This document shows, piece by piece, positions 37,496 through 45,768 of a stretch of DNA of 64,000 nt. Numbering within the stretch: the stretch's first letter is position 1; every line of letters starts with the position of its first letter. The translations under genes and the position numbers were made by a program. This DNA is from Sphingomonas bisphenolicum. GTDB taxonomy: Bacteria > Pseudomonadota > Alphaproteobacteria > Sphingomonadales > Sphingomonadaceae. The stretch is from assembly GCF_024349785.1 (NCBI RefSeq), contig NZ_AP018817.1:62001-126000 (forward strand), given 5' to 3'. The notes beneath the pieces are model-generated. The model was not told where the DNA came from, searched no databases, and worked only from the letters and a program-made list of their open reading frames with translations.

Positions 37496-37540
37496 GGGTG
37501 CTTCAAATTCATTCGGTTGCCAAAGGGCGTGCCTACAGAG

Positions 37541-38110
37541 ATGGTCAAGCTGAACAAGATCTACACCCGGACCGGGGACAATGGGACGACAGGTCTGGTC
37601 GATGGATCGCGTCTGCCCAAGCACGCGCCGCGGATGCAGGCCGTGGGCGATGTCGATGAAGCGAACAGCGCGATCGGACTGGCCGTCGTCGCCTTGGGCG
37701 AGCGGCCCGAAGCCGCCTGGCTGACCGTCATCCAGAACGACCTGTTCGACCTGGGCGCCGACCTGGCGACGCCGGTTCCCGAAGGCGCGGACGAACCCTG
37801 GGCGTTGCGCATCATTCCCAGTCAGGTGACCCGGCTGGAGCAGCAGATCGATACGATGAACGCCGATCTCGCCCCGCTCGACAGCTTCATCCTGCCGGGC
37901 GGTTCTCCCGCTGCGGCGGCCGTCCACCTCGCCCGCGCGATCACCCGCCGGGCCGAGCGCAGCGCAACCGCCGCGGCCGTGGAGGTGGCGCTTAACAGCC
38001 AGGCGCTGGCCTATCTCAACCGGCTGTCGGACCTGCTGTTCGTGCTGGCGCGCCGCCTGAACGACAATGGCGCGGCCGACGTCAAATGGGTGCCGGGCGC
38101 GTCGCGCTGA
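37541..38110 (+). CDS. Cob(I)alamin adenosyltransferase, PduO type
   Basis: 189 residues of the PduO-like adenosyltransferase family, which makes adenosylcobalamin from ATP and cob(I)alamin. Signatures: KIYTRTGDNGTTGLVDG at the N-terminus (ATP site), GDVDEANSAIG and the later ILPGGSPAAAAVHLARAITRRAER helix. ATG 37541 precedes the conserved VKLNKIYTRTGD. It stands alone here; no other cobalamin gene is near, so it may serve salvage. Confidence 0.92.
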   Translation: MVKLNKIYTRTGDNGTTGLVDGSRLPKHAPRMQAVGDVDEANSAIGLAVVALGERPEAAWLTVIQNDLFDLGADLATPVPEGADEPWALRIIPSQVTRLEQQIDTMNADLAPLDSFILPGGSPAAAAVHLARAITRRAERSATAAAVEVALNSQALAYLNRLSDLLFVLARRLNDNGAADVKWVPGASR

Positions 38111-38264
38111 AACGCGCCGCCCCGGTGCAGCAACCGACTGGAAACGCAGCCTGACTCGCCTGCTGCACGGCCTGCCCGGTAGCGCGGGATTAACCTTGTT
38201 TCTTCAGACGGCATTTAGATGCCGCCCGGACGGTGCGCTCCATTCGCATCAGTCGGGGATCGCC

Positions 38265-39119
38265 ATGCATTTCTACCTCGCCACCTCCTTCATCTTTCCG
38301 CGCTCGCTGCGCCTGCGACTCTTCACCCTCTGCTTCATCGCGACCCATATGCCGTTGCTGGCCTATCTGGGCTGGGGCTTCGCCAGCGGCCGCATCGCGC
38401 TCGCCGAGTTCGTCCTGCTGACGCTGGCCACGATCATTGGCACCGGCATAGCCCTGCTGGGCATCGGCGCACTGCTCAATCCGATCCATGCGCTGGCCGA
38501 AACGCTGCATCGCGGCGAGGACGTCGCCCCTGCGCTGCCGGACGTCGGCGACGTCATCCATACCCTTTATGCCGGGGTGCAACGCGTCGCCAGCGCCACG
38601 CGCGAGCGGCTGGATGACCTGCATCAGGCCGCGCATGAAGACCCGCTGACCGGCATCGCCAACCGGCGCGGATTCCTGGCCCATATCGACGCGCTGCCGG
38701 ATCACCGGCGCAAGGGCTGTATCGCGATCATCGACATCGACTATTTCAAACGGGTCAACGACCTGCTGGGCCATGAGGAGGGCGACCGGGTGCTGGCCAG
38801 TTTCGCGACCCGCCTGTCCGCACTGGTCCGCCGCGTCGACATGGTCGCCCGCTGGGGCGGCGAGGAATTCGCGATCTTCTTCCAGGATTGTATCGAGGAC
38901 GAGGCAAGCTGGTCGCTGGCGCGGATCGCCAGCCGGATGCGCAGCGAACCGATCGGCCGCGTGCAGGACCGGCCGATCAGCTTTTCCGCCGGCGTGTGCC
39001 GCTGGACCGGCGGCGAACTCGATGCGGCGCTGCGCCGCGCCGACGACGCGCTGTACGAAGCCAAGCAGTCGGGCCGCGACCGCGTCTGCCGTGCCGCGCC
39101 GATCCTGCAGGAGCTTTGA
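38265..39119 (+). CDS. Membrane-bound diguanylate cyclase (GGDEF)
   Basis: 284 residues. Two transmembrane helices (about 17-37 and 44-66) and a short linker lead to a GGDEF domain. The active motif is WGGEEFAIFF (GGEEF, catalytically competent); DPLTGIANRRGF starts the domain and DIDYFKRVNDLLGH provides the metal Asp. An RxxD inhibitory site is not apparent. ATG 38265 with GGGGA upstream is preferred over a long upstream extension. It makes cyclic-di-GMP; the input is unknown. Confidence 0.9.
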   Translation: MHFYLATSFIFPRSLRLRLFTLCFIATHMPLLAYLGWGFASGRIALAEFVLLTLATIIGTGIALLGIGALLNPIHALAETLHRGEDVAPALPDVGDVIHTLYAGVQRVASATRERLDDLHQAAHEDPLTGIANRRGFLAHIDALPDHRRKGCIAIIDIDYFKRVNDLLGHEEGDRVLASFATRLSALVRRVDMVARWGGEEFAIFFQDCIEDEASWSLARIASRMRSEPIGRVQDRPISFSAGVCRWTGGELDAALRRADDALYEAKQSGRDRVCRAAPILQEL

Positions 39120-39209
39120 TCCTGCCCTAAAGGACACGGGCCGGAACCGCCCGCCGCGTTATGCGCTTGTCCCTTCAAGAGAGCGGTGCAACCGTATCGG
39201 AGGGCAGGC

Positions 39210-40478
39210 ATGGCGAAAAGCTGGACGGACGCGCATCAGGACGACCTGGAAGAGCGCTATCGCGCCGTCCGCGCCCTCACCGAAGCCCTGGCCGCCCCGC
39301 TTTCGGACGCCGACGCCACGGTCCAGTCCATGCCTGACGCGTCGCCCGCCAAATGGCATCTGGCGCATGTGACCTGGTTCTTCGAAACCTTCGTCCTGCG
39401 CGACCATGTGGCGGGATACCGCCCCTTCGATCCGCGCTACGCCTTCCTCTTCAACAGCTATTATGAGGCTGAGGGCGCGCGCCATGCCCGGCCGATGCGG
39501 GGGATGCTGACCCGCCCCTCGCTGACCGAGGTTCGGGCCTATCGCGCCCATGTCGATGCGGCGCTGACGGGCGCGCTGGGCATGTTGCCGCAACCCGCGC
39601 GGGCGCTCGTGACGCTGGGATTGCAGCATGAACAACAGCATCAGGAACTGTTGCTGACCGACCTGCTCCATCTCTTCTCGCTCAATCCGCTGGAACCGGC
39701 ACTGTTCGGCGCGCCCAGCGCTGCGCCCGTCGCCCTGCCCGGCCCGCTCCACTGGATCGAGGGGCGCGAGGGGCTGGTCGAGATCGGAGAGGACGGGCGC
39801 GGCGGTTTCGCCTTCGATTGCGAGGGCCCCCGGCACAAGGCATTGCTGCATCCGCACACGCTGGCGCACCGGCCGATCAGCAATGGCGAATGGATCGCCT
39901 TCATCGAAGATGGCGGCTATCGCACCGCGGCGCACTGGCTGTCGGACGGCTGGGCCTGGGTGCAGAATGAAGGCGTGGACGCACCGCTCTACTGGAAGCC
40001 AAGCGAGCAGGGCTGGACCCGTTTCGGCCTTGACGGCCGCCAGCCGGTGAACCCCGCCGCGCCGGTCACCCATATCAGCCTGTACGAAGCCGACGCCTAT
40101 GCCAGTTGGGCGGGCGCGCGATTGCCCACCGAAGCGGAATGGGAAAGCGCGGCGCAGAATGTCGCGGCGGTCAGCGGCAATCAGCTCGACGGCCCCGACA
40201 GTCCCCGGCCGCGCCCGGCCGAGGACGGGTCCGCGCTGACGCAGATGTTCGGCGATGTGTGGGAATGGACCGGCAGCGCCTATCGCCCCCATCCCGGCTT
40301 TCGCGCGGCGCCGGGCGCCGTCGGCGAATATAATGGCAAGTTCATGTCCGGCCAGTTCGTGCTGAAGGGTGGCAGTTGCGCCACCCCGCGCGGCCATGCG
40401 CGGAGCAGCTACCGCAATTTCTTCTACCCCCATCAACGCTGGCAGTTCACCGGACTGCGGCTGGCCAAGGATCTGTGA
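39210..40478 (+). CDS. egtB: Ergothioneine biosynthesis sulfoxide synthase
   Basis: 422 residues. Iron-dependent enzyme that forms the C-S bond between hercynine and a thiol. The N-terminal DinB-like domain has the ligand set HX3HXE (HEQQHQE) plus an upstream WHLAH; the C-terminal formylglycine-generating-enzyme-like domain has ISNGEWIAFIEDGG, RLPTEAEWE and WEWTGSAY and ends in GLRLAKDL. ATG 39210 has a strong CGGAGGG site. egtD follows at once, giving the two-gene ergothioneine operon. Confidence 0.95.
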   Translation: MAKSWTDAHQDDLEERYRAVRALTEALAAPLSDADATVQSMPDASPAKWHLAHVTWFFETFVLRDHVAGYRPFDPRYAFLFNSYYEAEGARHARPMRGMLTRPSLTEVRAYRAHVDAALTGALGMLPQPARALVTLGLQHEQQHQELLLTDLLHLFSLNPLEPALFGAPSAAPVALPGPLHWIEGREGLVEIGEDGRGGFAFDCEGPRHKALLHPHTLAHRPISNGEWIAFIEDGGYRTAAHWLSDGWAWVQNEGVDAPLYWKPSEQGWTRFGLDGRQPVNPAAPVTHISLYEADAYASWAGARLPTEAEWESAAQNVAAVSGNQLDGPDSPRPRPAEDGSALTQMFGDVWEWTGSAYRPHPGFRAAPGAVGEYNGKFMSGQFVLKGGSCATPRGHARSSYRNFFYPHQRWQFTGLRLAKDL

Positions 40479-40483
40479 GCGCC

Positions 40484-41443
40484 ATGTTGCTGACCGAGGA
40501 CGCCCCCAACATCGCCCGGTCGATCGACCCGGCCTTCCGTCATGATATCGTTACGGGCCTGTCGCGCAGCCCCAAGGCGACGCCGCCGACATGGTTCTAC
40601 GACCGGCGCGGGTCGGAACTGTTCGAAGCGATCACCGACCTGCCCGAATATTATCCCACCCGCACCGAAACCGCCCTGCTCGCCCGTCATGGCGTGGACT
40701 TCGCCGCGGCGGTCGGCAAAGGGCGCGCGGTGGTGGAGTTCGGCGCGGGCAGCGCGCGCAAGACGCCGCATCTGCTGCGCGCCATCGCGCCCGCCGCCTA
40801 TGTGCCGATCGACATTAGCGGGGATTTCCTGCACGCGAGCAGCGCGGCGCTGGCGGCGGCCTTTCCCGGCCTGCCGGTGCTGCCGGTGGTGGGTGACTTC
40901 AACCGGCCGCTGGCCCTGCCCGGTGCGATCGAGGATTTGCCGCGGCTGGGCTTCTTCCCCGGATCGACGATCGGCAATATGGAGCCGGATGCGGCGGTCG
41001 ACCTGCTGCGGGCGATGCGCCGGCTGCTGGGCGATGGGGCCAAGCTGCTGATCGGCATGGACCGGATCAAGGATCGCGACAGGCTGATCGCAGCCTATGA
41101 CGATGCGCAAGGCGTGACCGCGGCCTTCAACCTCAATCTGGTCGAGCGCATCAATCGCGAGTTGGAGGGCGACCTGCCGATCGAGAGTTTCGTCCATCGC
41201 GCGATCTGGAACGACGACAAGGCGCGGATCGAAATGCATCTGGAGGCGCTGCGGTCGCTGCATTTCCACGTCGCGGGTCAATGTTTCCACATGGACGCGG
41301 GCGAGACGATCCACACCGAGAGCAGCCACAAATATGGCGCGCGCGACGAACGGCTGCTGCTGCGGGCCGGCGGATGGGAACCGGCCGCGGAATGGATCGA
41401 CGATGAAGGGCTGTTCGCGCTGGTGCTGGCGGACGCGGGTTAG
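40484..41443 (+). CDS. egtD: L-histidine N-alpha-methyltransferase
   Basis: 319 residues. Uses three SAM molecules to turn histidine into hercynine, the EgtB substrate. Landmarks: TPPTWFYDRRGSELFEAIT, the SAM site VVEFGAGSARKT, GFFPGSTIGNMEP and the terminal RAGGWEPAAEWID. ATG 40484 has AAGGA upstream at a workable distance; a GTG at 40475 overlaps the egtB stop but sits too near that site. Together with egtB it supplies the core of aerobic ergothioneine synthesis; no gamma-glutamyl (EgtC) or lyase (EgtE) gene is present. Confidence 0.95.
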   Translation: MLLTEDAPNIARSIDPAFRHDIVTGLSRSPKATPPTWFYDRRGSELFEAITDLPEYYPTRTETALLARHGVDFAAAVGKGRAVVEFGAGSARKTPHLLRAIAPAAYVPIDISGDFLHASSAALAAAFPGLPVLPVVGDFNRPLALPGAIEDLPRLGFFPGSTIGNMEPDAAVDLLRAMRRLLGDGAKLLIGMDRIKDRDRLIAAYDDAQGVTAAFNLNLVERINRELEGDLPIESFVHRAIWNDDKARIEMHLEALRSLHFHVAGQCFHMDAGETIHTESSHKYGARDERLLLRAGGWEPAAEWIDDEGLFALVLADAG

Positions 41444-41642
41444 GGCGTTGCGGTAGGGCCGGGAATGGGCTGGACGCGTGACATGGTTACGCGAGGCTGA
41501 TTGTATGCAAAAGAGCATTTTCGGCCACGCACAGGCAAGCATAATGCCTGCGTAATGGCGGCACGGGGCGGCATCGTTACCCAACTAAGGGCTGTGGGGA
41601 TTTAGGATTCCCCTTTTGCTGGAGTTGTGATTCACACTCTGG

Positions 41643-42011
41643 ATGGATCGCTTTGTACTGACGGACGCCCAATGGGCGCAGATGGAACCGCACTGTCTGG
41701 GCAAGATCACCGACCCCGGACGCAGCGGCAGAAACAACCGGCTGTTCGTGGAGGCAGTGCTGTGGATTGTCCGCACTGGAAGTCCATGGCGCGACCTACC
41801 GGCGATGTTCGGCAATTGGAGCACGGCATTCCGCCGATTTCGCGATTGGCGGGAAGCCGATGTTTTCAAGCGGATTTTCGATGCTCTGTCGGATGAACCC
41901 GACATGGAATACGCCATGATCGATGCCACCATCGTCAAGGTTCACCGGCACGGCCAGGGCGCAAAAGGGGGACTCAGAGCCAGGCCATTGGTCGTTCCAA
42001 AGGAGGCATGA
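41643..42011 (+). CDS. IS5-type transposase, first frame
   Basis: 122 residues, the N-terminal half of the transposase: a helical DUF4096-type DNA-binding part (LTDAQWAQMEPHC) and the first catalytic Asp in MIDATIVKVHRHGQG. After codons GCA AAA GGG the frame ends in an unrelated tail. A -1 shift on the A4G5 run near 41961-41969 would join it to the second frame. Confidence 0.88.
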   Translation: MDRFVLTDAQWAQMEPHCLGKITDPGRSGRNNRLFVEAVLWIVRTGSPWRDLPAMFGNWSTAFRRFRDWREADVFKRIFDALSDEPDMEYAMIDATIVKVHRHGQGAKGGLRARPLVVPKEA

Positions 42012-42394
42012 CGACCAAGATCCTGGCTTTGACCGATGCGCTGGGCAACCTTGTCCGCTTCCGCTTGATGCCCGGCCACCGCTTCGACACGGTTGGCGTT
42101 GCTCCACTCATCGACGGCATCAAGTTCGGCGCACTGCTCGCTGACAAGGCTTTCGACAGCAACGATATCGTCGCCGATCTCAACGAGCGGGGTGCAAAAA
42201 TCGTCATCTCGCAGCACCCGCGACGCGCCAGACCCATCCCGCTCGACGCCGAAATGTACAAGTGGCGCCACCTCATCGAAAACTTCTTCTGCAAACTCAA
42301 GGAATTCAAGCGTATCGCCATGCGCGCCTGCAAAACCGATCGCAGCTTCGAGGCCATGATCCACCTCGCTGCAGCCGTCATCAATTCCCGGTGA
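42008..42394 (+). CDS. IS5-type transposase, second frame
   Basis: 128 residues: the C-terminal half with the second Asp (LADKAFDSNDI) and the Glu (HLIENFFCKLKEFKR) of the DDE triad. Upstream of ATG 42008 the frame already encodes TQSQAIGRSKGG, so the functional product is most likely a fusion made by -1 frameshifting from the first frame. The four-base overlap is with the first frame's end. Confidence 0.86.
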   Translation: MTTKILALTDALGNLVRFRLMPGHRFDTVGVAPLIDGIKFGALLADKAFDSNDIVADLNERGAKIVISQHPRRARPIPLDAEMYKWRHLIENFFCKLKEFKRIAMRACKTDRSFEAMIHLAAAVINSR

Positions 42395-42412
42395 ATCCCC
42401 ACAAGCCTTAGA

Positions 42413-42458
42413 GCATCGTACGGAAAAGTGGGAACCGGTTTTCCGCCAAAGACGATGC
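42413..42458. repeat. Nested palindromic repeat next to the IS
   Basis: Outer arms GCATCGT/ACGATGC enclose inner arms CGGAAAA/TTTTCCG around GTGGGAACCGG. The inner phrase AAAGTGGGAACCGG with TTTTCC is one recalled as a dispersed intergenic repeat in alphaproteobacteria. It abuts the right end of the IS, which suggests the element landed at or beside this repeat. Confidence 0.6.
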
Positions 42459-42560
42459 GAAAGCAGAAAACGAAAGCGTGCGACTTGTGTCCGGTTAAAC
42501 GCAGCCCGCTCCAGCCACGCCAGATCACACCGACCGCGCGATCCGCGTCGCGATTCCCAA

Positions 42561-42592
42561 AAGCAAAAGGGCCGCCCTTGCGAGCGACCCCT
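42561..42592 (-). terminator. Terminator of the cold-shock gene
   Basis: On the minus strand GGGTCGC pairs with GCGGCCC (one wobble) and is followed by TTTTGCTTTT. It lies about 45 bases beyond the stop codon. Confidence 0.5.
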
Positions 42593-42634
42593 TCCCTATC
42601 CTCTCCCCGGTAACAGGGATGGCCAGCCTCGGCC

Positions 42635-43468
42635 TTATTCGGCCTTCGACTGGAGATTCACCGCCGCATATTTGCCGCGACGATCGACTTCCAGTTCGAA
42701 GTCGAGACGGTCGCCCTCGTTCAGGGCGGCCATGCCGGCGCGTTCGACGGCGCTGATATGGACGAAGGCGTCGGGCTGGCCATCATCGCGCTGAATGAAG
42801 CCGAAGCCCTTCATCGCGTTGAAGAACTTCACCGTACCGCTGGAGCGCTCGCCGGTCAGCTGACGCTGCGGGCCGCCACGATCGGGCGCGCCACCGAAAC
42901 CACCGGCGCGCGGTTCGCGCGCTTCACGCGGCGGACCGCGATCGGTGACGGGGAGCGGTTCGCCGTCGATCACCAGATCGGTCGCCGACACCTTGCCGCC
43001 ACGATCGACCAGGGTGAAGCCGAGCGGCTGTCCTTCGGCCAGACCGGTCAGGCCGGCCTGCTCGACGGCGCTGATGTGCACGAACACGTCTTCGCCGCCA
43101 TCGTCACGAACGATAAAGCCGAAGCCCTTCTGTCCGTTGAAGAATTTTACGACGCCCTTGCCTTCGCCGACGACCTGGGCAGGCATGCCGCGACCACCGC
43201 CGCCGCCACCGCCGAAACCACCGCCGCCGCCGCCGCCGAAGCCGCCGCCACTGCGACCACCGCCAAAGCCGCCGCCGCGATCACCGCCGCCAAAACCTCC
43301 ACGATCACCGCCGAAGCCGCCGCCACCGCCGCCAAAGCGATCGCCGCCACCGAAGCCGCCGCCGAAGCCACCGCCGCCGCGGCCGCCCTGATCGTAGAAA
43401 TTGTCGTCGCCGAAACCGTCGCGCTTGTCCTTGCCGCGCCCGCCGCGGCGACCTCTATCAAAACTCAT
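42635..43468 (-). CDS. Glycine-rich protein with two cold-shock domains
   Basis: 277 residues. The first ~95 are a low-complexity Gly/Arg/Asp region with FGGG-type repeats and RGG-like spots. Two OB-fold cold-shock domains follow (about 103-165 and 207-275), each with RNP-1 (KGFGFI) and RNP-2 (VFVHISAVE, AFVHISAVE). Twin-CSD proteins are known in alphaproteobacteria; the Gly-rich head is unusual and recalls eukaryotic RNA-binding proteins. RNA chaperone or condensate-forming roles are inferences. The 281 bases upstream could hold a long 5' leader. Confidence 0.92.
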   Translation of the reverse strand: MSFDRGRRGGRGKDKRDGFGDDNFYDQGGRGGGGFGGGFGGGDRFGGGGGGFGGDRGGFGGGDRGGGFGGGRSGGGFGGGGGGGFGGGGGGGRGMPAQVVGEGKGVVKFFNGQKGFGFIVRDDGGEDVFVHISAVEQAGLTGLAEGQPLGFTLVDRGGKVSATDLVIDGEPLPVTDRGPPREAREPRAGGFGGAPDRGGPQRQLTGERSSGTVKFFNAMKGFGFIQRDDGQPDAFVHISAVERAGMAALNEGDRLDFELEVDRRGKYAAVNLQSKAE

Positions 43469-43749
43469 GCCCTGTTAGTCACTTTCGCTTCGCCCCAAGA
43501 CCAATCGGACAAACACATGTCGGGCGAATGACATGCAGAATCCACCGCAGACGCGGATTTGGGAATCACTATATCAACTTTTCTCGGCCGCGCGAATGAT
43601 TTTCACTGTCGCGGTCCCGTTCCGTTCCAATTGGCCGAAATCGCCTTTCCTGTCCGTCATTCGCCGCGCAAAAGCCGTGTTTCGTCGCGAAGATTTCTCC
43701 CGACAAAGCCTTGATTGCGGTTGGCCCTGTTTCGCCATAAGGGGAGGAC

Positions 43750-44367
43750 ATGACCGTTCATTTCCATGAAGAAGATCTGCCCGCCGGCGTGCTCGCCCCC
43801 GGCCCGATCGCCATCGATACCGAAACCATGGGGCTGATCACCCCGCGCGACCGCCTGTGCGTGGTCCAGATCAGCGATGGCAAGGGCGACGAGCATCTCG
43901 TCCGCTTCAAGCCCGGCAGCGATTATGCCGCGCCCAATCTGAAGGCGGTGCTGGCCGATCCCGAGCGGCTGAAACTTTATCATTTCGGCCGGTTCGACCT
44001 GGCCGCGATCAAACATTATCTGGGCGTGGTCGCCGCGCCCGTCTATTGCACCAAAATCGCCTCGCGCCTGATCCGCACCTATACCGACCGGCACGGCCTG
44101 AAGGAACTGGTCCGTGAGCTGCTGGGCCAGGACATCAGCAAGCAACAGCAGTCGAGCGACTGGGGCGGCCCCGTCCTGTCCGACGCGCAGAAGGATTATG
44201 CCGCGTCCGACGTGCGCTATCTCCATGCGCTCAAGGCCGAGCTGGACAAGCGGCTGATCCGTGAAGGGCGGATGGAACTGGCCCAGGCCTGTTTCGATTT
44301 CCTGCCCCATCGCGCCGAGCTCGACCTGGCGGGATGGCCGGAGATCGACATCTTCGCGCATATGTAA
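43750..44367 (+). CDS. rnd: Short RNase D-type 3'-5' exoribonuclease
   Basis: 205 residues, only the DEDD exonuclease domain; the HRDC domains of classical RNase D are missing, as in the short form of alphaproteobacteria. Catalytic residues: Asp23 and Glu25 in AIDTETMGL, Asp in HFGRFDLAAIK, and Tyr/Asp in KDYAASDVRYLH. It trims tRNA or other small RNAs. lptC begins 21 bases later, an arrangement common in this class. Confidence 0.92.
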   Translation: MTVHFHEEDLPAGVLAPGPIAIDTETMGLITPRDRLCVVQISDGKGDEHLVRFKPGSDYAAPNLKAVLADPERLKLYHFGRFDLAAIKHYLGVVAAPVYCTKIASRLIRTYTDRHGLKELVRELLGQDISKQQQSSDWGGPVLSDAQKDYAASDVRYLHALKAELDKRLIREGRMELAQACFDFLPHRAELDLAGWPEIDIFAHM

Positions 44368-44388
44368 CGCAGCCTGAAAGGTCCAACC

Positions 44389-45036
44389 ATGTCCGTCCAG
44401 GCCGATCAACAACGCGACGTCCGCCGCCATTGGGCGCAGCCGGGCGGCAGCCATGATCGGCTGGTCGCGCTGCTCAAAAACTGGCTGCCGGTCGCGGTCG
44501 GCGTGCTGGCCGCGCTGCTGGCGACCGCGCCCTTCACCGGCGGCGACAAGGTCAGCTTCGTCCTCGACAAGAACAAGGTCGAGGTGGCGAAGGACCGGAT
44601 GCGCCTGACCGAGGCGCTGTATCGCGGCGAGGACAGCAAGGGCCAGCCCTTCTCCCTGCGCGCCGGATCGGCGGTGCAGAAAAGCTCGCGCGAGCCGATC
44701 GTGGACCTCAACAGCATGTCGGCCCGCATCCTGTTGTCGGACGGCCCCGCCGTGCTGACCGCGCAAAAGGGGCGATACGACATGGACACCGAACGGGTCG
44801 GTATCGAAGGGCCGGTGCAGTTCGAGGCGGCGGGCGGATACCGCCTGACCACGCGCGACGTCGGCATCGACCTCAAGACCCGGCGGATGAAGAGCGCGGG
44901 CCGGGTAGACGGCCGCATTCCGATCGGCACCTTCAGCGGCGACCATCTGGAAGCGGACATGGCCGCGCGCACGGTGACATTGAATGGCCGGGCAAGCTTG
45001 CGTATCGAGCAAAATGGCCTCAAAGGGCGAAACTGA
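44389..45036 (+). CDS. lptC: LPS export ABC transporter periplasmic protein LptC
   Basis: 215 residues with one N-terminal transmembrane helix (about 28-46) and a periplasmic beta-jellyroll (LSDGPAVLTAQKGRYDMDTE, LKTRRMKSAGRVDGRIPIGT). It is the inner-membrane start of the LPS bridge, passing LPS from LptB2FG to LptA. The stop overlaps the lptA start as TGATG, so translation is coupled. Confidence 0.92.
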   Translation: MSVQADQQRDVRRHWAQPGGSHDRLVALLKNWLPVAVGVLAALLATAPFTGGDKVSFVLDKNKVEVAKDRMRLTEALYRGEDSKGQPFSLRAGSAVQKSSREPIVDLNSMSARILLSDGPAVLTAQKGRYDMDTERVGIEGPVQFEAAGGYRLTTRDVGIDLKTRRMKSAGRVDGRIPIGTFSGDHLEADMAARTVTLNGRASLRIEQNGLKGRN

Positions 45037-45599
45037 TGAAACGCACCCTGATCCTGCTCTCGACCGGCTTTGTGGGCGCCGCCGCGATGATGTTCGCCGG
45101 CGCCAGCGCCCCGTCCTTCGCGCAGGTGTTCAAGAATCACGACAGCAACGCGCCGGTCAATTTCAACGCCGACCGGATCGAGGTGCAGGACCGCGCCGAT
45201 CGCGTCGTCGTGTCGGGCAATGTCGTGGTGACGCAGGCGGGCATGACGCTGAACGCCGCCCGCATGACCGTCGCCTACAGCAAGCAGCCGAGCGGCGGGA
45301 CGAATGGCGTGGACATCGACCGGATCGACGCATCGGGCAATGTCGTCGTGACCAAGGCGGACCAGACCGCACGCGGCAATGTCGCCATCTACGACCTCAA
45401 CAGCAAGCTCATCACCATGTTGGGCAATGTCACGCTGACGCAGGGGGCGAACAAGCTGACCGGCGGGCGGCTGGTGATGGACCTCAACAGCGGCCGCTCC
45501 ACTGTCGATGGCCGTTCGTCGGGCGGCGTGCCGGGCGCCGCGACCAGCCCCAGCGGGCGCGTGTCGGGCACCTTCACGGTGCCGCAGCGGAAGAACTGA
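45036..45599 (+). CDS. lptA: LPS transport periplasmic protein LptA
   Basis: 187 residues. A signal peptide (FVGAAAMMFAGASAPSFAQ) precedes an OstA-like beta-jellyroll (VNFNADRIEVQDRADRVVVS, LITMLGNVTLTQGANKLTG). Chains of LptA carry LPS across the periplasm. lptB, which usually comes next, is absent here; a repeat and an opposite-strand HAD gene follow instead. Confidence 0.93.
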   Translation: MKRTLILLSTGFVGAAAMMFAGASAPSFAQVFKNHDSNAPVNFNADRIEVQDRADRVVVSGNVVVTQAGMTLNAARMTVAYSKQPSGGTNGVDIDRIDASGNVVVTKADQTARGNVAIYDLNSKLITMLGNVTLTQGANKLTGGRLVMDLNSGRSTVDGRSSGGVPGAATSPSGRVSGTFTVPQRKN

Positions 45600-45659
45600 C
45601 CAGCAGGACGACTCGCTGACGGCTGGGTCGGGAAGCAAGCTTCCCGGTCACGCACGACC

Positions 45660-45743
45660 GTCATCCAAGCGAAGGCCGGGATCACGCTTCTTCTAGCGAA
45701 CCGCTAGGAAGAAAAGAAAGATGCCGGCCTCCGCTGGCATGAC
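45660..45743. repeat. Long imperfect inverted repeat after lptA
   Basis: Arm GTCATCCAAGCGAAGGCCGG pairs with the segment CCGGCCTCCGCTGGCATGAC, with an AT-richer centre. This TCATCC-AGCGAAGGC-type palindrome is one recalled from many sphingomonad intergenic gaps. It sits between convergent genes. Confidence 0.65.
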
Positions 45744-45768
45744 ATTGCGGACAGCGAACAGCCCCCCC

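Larger units (their letters stand above)
41587..42409. mobile_element. IS5-type insertion sequence (IS427-like group)
   Basis: About 820 bases between terminal repeats: left end TAAGGGCTGTGGGGATT and right end (reversed) TAAGGCTTGTGGGGATT, two mismatches. Inside is one transposase split into two frames. The outer CTAAG/CTTAG is palindromic, so the exact ends and target duplication cannot be fixed from one copy. It lies downstream of egtD and beside a dispersed palindromic repeat, in a gene-poor slot. Confidence 0.88.

Noticed and set aside
42758..43531. Open frame opposite the cold-shock gene rich in Ala and Thr
   Set aside because: It is the complement of the glycine-codon repeats and has no coding features of its own.
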